Of a stretch of 16,293 bases of DNA, positions 15,186-16,293 are shown piece after piece. Source of the stretch: DASWVC01 sp036401335. GTDB lineage: Bacteria; Verrucomicrobiota; Verrucomicrobiia; Chthoniobacterales; JAFAMB01. The stretch is taken from positions 1 through 16,293 of the forward strand of contig DASWVC010000154.1 in NCBI GenBank assembly GCA_036401335.1, written 5' to 3'. Numbering within the stretch: position 1 is the stretch's first letter; the number at the start of each line of letters is the position of its first letter. A program made the translations under genes and the position numbers. Below the pieces are notes generated by a model. That model ran no database searches, was not told the DNA's origin, and saw only the letters and a list, made by a program, of their open reading frames with translations.

Positions 15186-16037
15186 ATGAATAACTTTCTT
15201 CTCCTGGTCATGAACGGCCTTAGCTACGGCGCTCTGCTGTTCATTGTCTCCAGCGGATTCACCCTCATCTTCGGGCTGATGCGGATTGTCAACATGAGCC
15301 ACGGCGTGTTCTACATCCTTGGGGCTTACGTCAGCTACACCGTGCAGAGCCGGACCGGCAGTTGGCCGTTCGCGGTGCTGGTGGGCACCACCGCGGTCGG
15401 AATAACCGCCCTCATCGTTTATCAGCTTATCAACCGCGTGAACGGCGACCTGCCCCGCACTTTGCTGACCGTCGGCATCGCCAACATCCTCGCCGACCTC
15501 TGCCTGTGGGTTTGGGGCGGGTTGCCCCTGACCCTGCGTCCGCCGCCGGAGTTGCGCAAACCGGTCATGGCGTACGGGTTTGTTTACCCGGGCTTCCGCT
15601 CCTTCGTTTTAGTCATGGCCATTGTCATCGCCGTTGGACTCTGGTTCCTCTTGCACCACACGAAGTTCGGCCGCATCGTCCGCGCCGGAGTGGACAACCG
15701 CTGGATGGTTTCCGCCCTGGGCATCAACATCGAATTGATCTTCACCATGACCTTCGTGCTGGGAGGCTTGCTGGCCGGCTTCGGCGGCGCCATCGGCGGC
15801 TCTTACCTTGCGTTCGGGCCCGGGACGGATTTTACGATCCTCACCTATGCGCTCGTGGTGGTGATCATCGGCGGCATGGGCAGTCTACCCGGGTCAGCCG
15901 TCGGCGCCATTTTTGTCGGCTTGATCGACAGTTTCGGGCGCACTTACTTCAGTGAGTTGGCGATCTTCCTGCTGAGCGGCACGCTAATCCTGGTGCTGGC
16001 GTTCCGGCCGCAAGGGCTGTTTGGGAGGGCGCAGTGA
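15186..16037 (+). CDS. livH: Liv-type ABC importer permease 1 (LivH-like)
   Basis: The 283-residue inner-membrane protein opens with NGLSYGALLFIVSSGFTLIF (10-29), then MRIVNMSHGVFYILGAYV (32-49), the LivH N-terminal hallmark. Hydrophobic segments fall near 11-30, 41-55, 61-82, 93-112, 138-156, 185-208, 218-245 and 256-273. The cytoplasmic loop GRIVRAGVDNRWMVSALGIN (162-181) is the coupling region contacting the ATPases. GGMGSLPGSAVGAIFVG (229-245) and FRPQGLFG (273-280) are conserved C-terminal features. It forms half of the membrane channel with LivM. The ATG is 7 nt after the preceding stop; the GTGA at its end starts livM. Having three soluble-protein genes between the ATPases and this permease is unusual. 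Confidence 0.94.
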   Translation: MNNFLLLVMNGLSYGALLFIVSSGFTLIFGLMRIVNMSHGVFYILGAYVSYTVQSRTGSWPFAVLVGTTAVGITALIVYQLINRVNGDLPRTLLTVGIANILADLCLWVWGGLPLTLRPPPELRKPVMAYGFVYPGFRSFVLVMAIVIAVGLWFLLHHTKFGRIVRAGVDNRWMVSALGINIELIFTMTFVLGGLLAGFGGAIGGSYLAFGPGTDFTILTYALVVVIIGGMGSLPGSAVGAIFVGLIDSFGRTYFSELAIFLLSGTLILVLAFRPQGLFGRAQ

Positions 16038-16293
16038 CCCGAAAGAAAAATGCCGTCGCGCTTCTCGGTTTCTTTCTCGTCATCCTGGTTGCCGCTTCGG
16101 TCCCGGCTTGGTTAGGTTCCTATTACGTTCAGTTGGCCACCCGGGCCCTGATCATCAGCATGGTCACGATGAGCTTCGTTCTTCTTGCGGGGTACGGGGG
16201 TATGGTATCACTCGCGCAGATGTCCTTCTTTGCCATGGCCGGGTACGTCGTGGGCGTCGGGGTCAAGACTTATCACCTTCCCTTTGCCGCCGT
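16034..16293 (+). CDS. livM: Liv-type ABC importer permease 2 (LivM-like), partial at 3' end
   Basis: Only the first 86 residues are in the window. After a short basic start (MTRKKN) come a hydrophobic segment at about 8-25, a second near 38-53 (LIISMVTMSFVLLAGYGG), and MVSLAQMSFFAMAGYVVGVG (54-73). The last is the LivM counterpart of the usual GGxVSLGHAAFFGxGAY motif, here with AQM in place of GHA. The GTG start overlaps the livH stop (GTGA) and has GGGAGGG 4 nt upstream (16023-16029). It would pair with LivH to form the channel. The rest of the gene, and any further operon genes, lie outside the window. Confidence 0.9.
   Translation, partial: MTRKKNAVALLGFFLVILVAASVPAWLGSYYVQLATRALIISMVTMSFVLLAGYGGMVSLAQMSFFAMAGYVVGVGVKTYHLPFAA

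Noticed and set aside
1..16293. tRNA or rRNA genes, CRISPR arrays, transposases, toxin-antitoxin or phage defence genes
   Set aside because: None was recognised on either strand; all long coding regions are explained by the listed genes.

Overview
The window reads as a GC-rich bacterial chromosome segment with densely packed genes, many stop/start overlaps and little intergenic space. No taxonomic marker is present. The UvrA variant, the intergenic repeat types and the gene content make a Verrucomicrobiota-like soil bacterium my best guess, but this is inference. No tRNA, rRNA, CRISPR array, transposase gene or phage gene is visible.

Layout. (1) 1-417: the C-terminal end of a sigma-54-dependent activator (AAA+ end plus Fis-type HTH), cut by the window edge. 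(2) 483-716: a small helical protein of unknown function. (3) 792-6253: uvrA, then a large exported-looking TPR protein whose possible GTG start overlaps the uvrA stop. (4) 6254-6614: a convergent intergenic gap holding a 181-bp element with 28-bp perfect inverted ends. Each end has a GTAG-plus-palindrome form, which looks like a REPIN/BIME of the RAYT/REP type. (5) 6615-8344, minus strand: a GNAT acetyltransferase and a class V PLP aminotransferase. (6) 8345-8545: a divergent gap packed with head-to-head copies of a short repeat. (7) 8546-9256: a PD-(D/E)XK nuclease-like protein. (8) 9257-9447: a leader with a promoter-like element, a LacI-type palindrome and two C8 tracts. (9) 9448 to the right edge: an eight-gene branched-chain-amino-acid-type (Liv/HAAT) ABC importer operon, which runs off the window inside livM.

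The most interesting part is the operon at 9448-16293. Its order is binding protein, livG, livF, TIM-barrel gene 1, UPF0261 (Tm-1-like) gene, TIM-barrel gene 2, livH, livM. Three non-transport genes sit between the ATPase and permease genes. The two TIM-barrel genes are diverged paralogues of the 'phosphoenolpyruvate hydrolase-like / TIM-barrel signal transduction' family (PF09370). The gene between them is UPF0261 (PF06792). In the tomato antiviral protein Tm-1 and its relatives, a UPF0261 domain and such a TIM barrel are fused in one chain; here they are separate genes joined by an ATGA overlap, with a second TIM barrel added. I infer that the importer delivers a small, probably organic-acid- or amino-acid-like compound that these three cytoplasmic proteins bind or convert. 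Neither the reaction nor the substrate can be read from the sequence.
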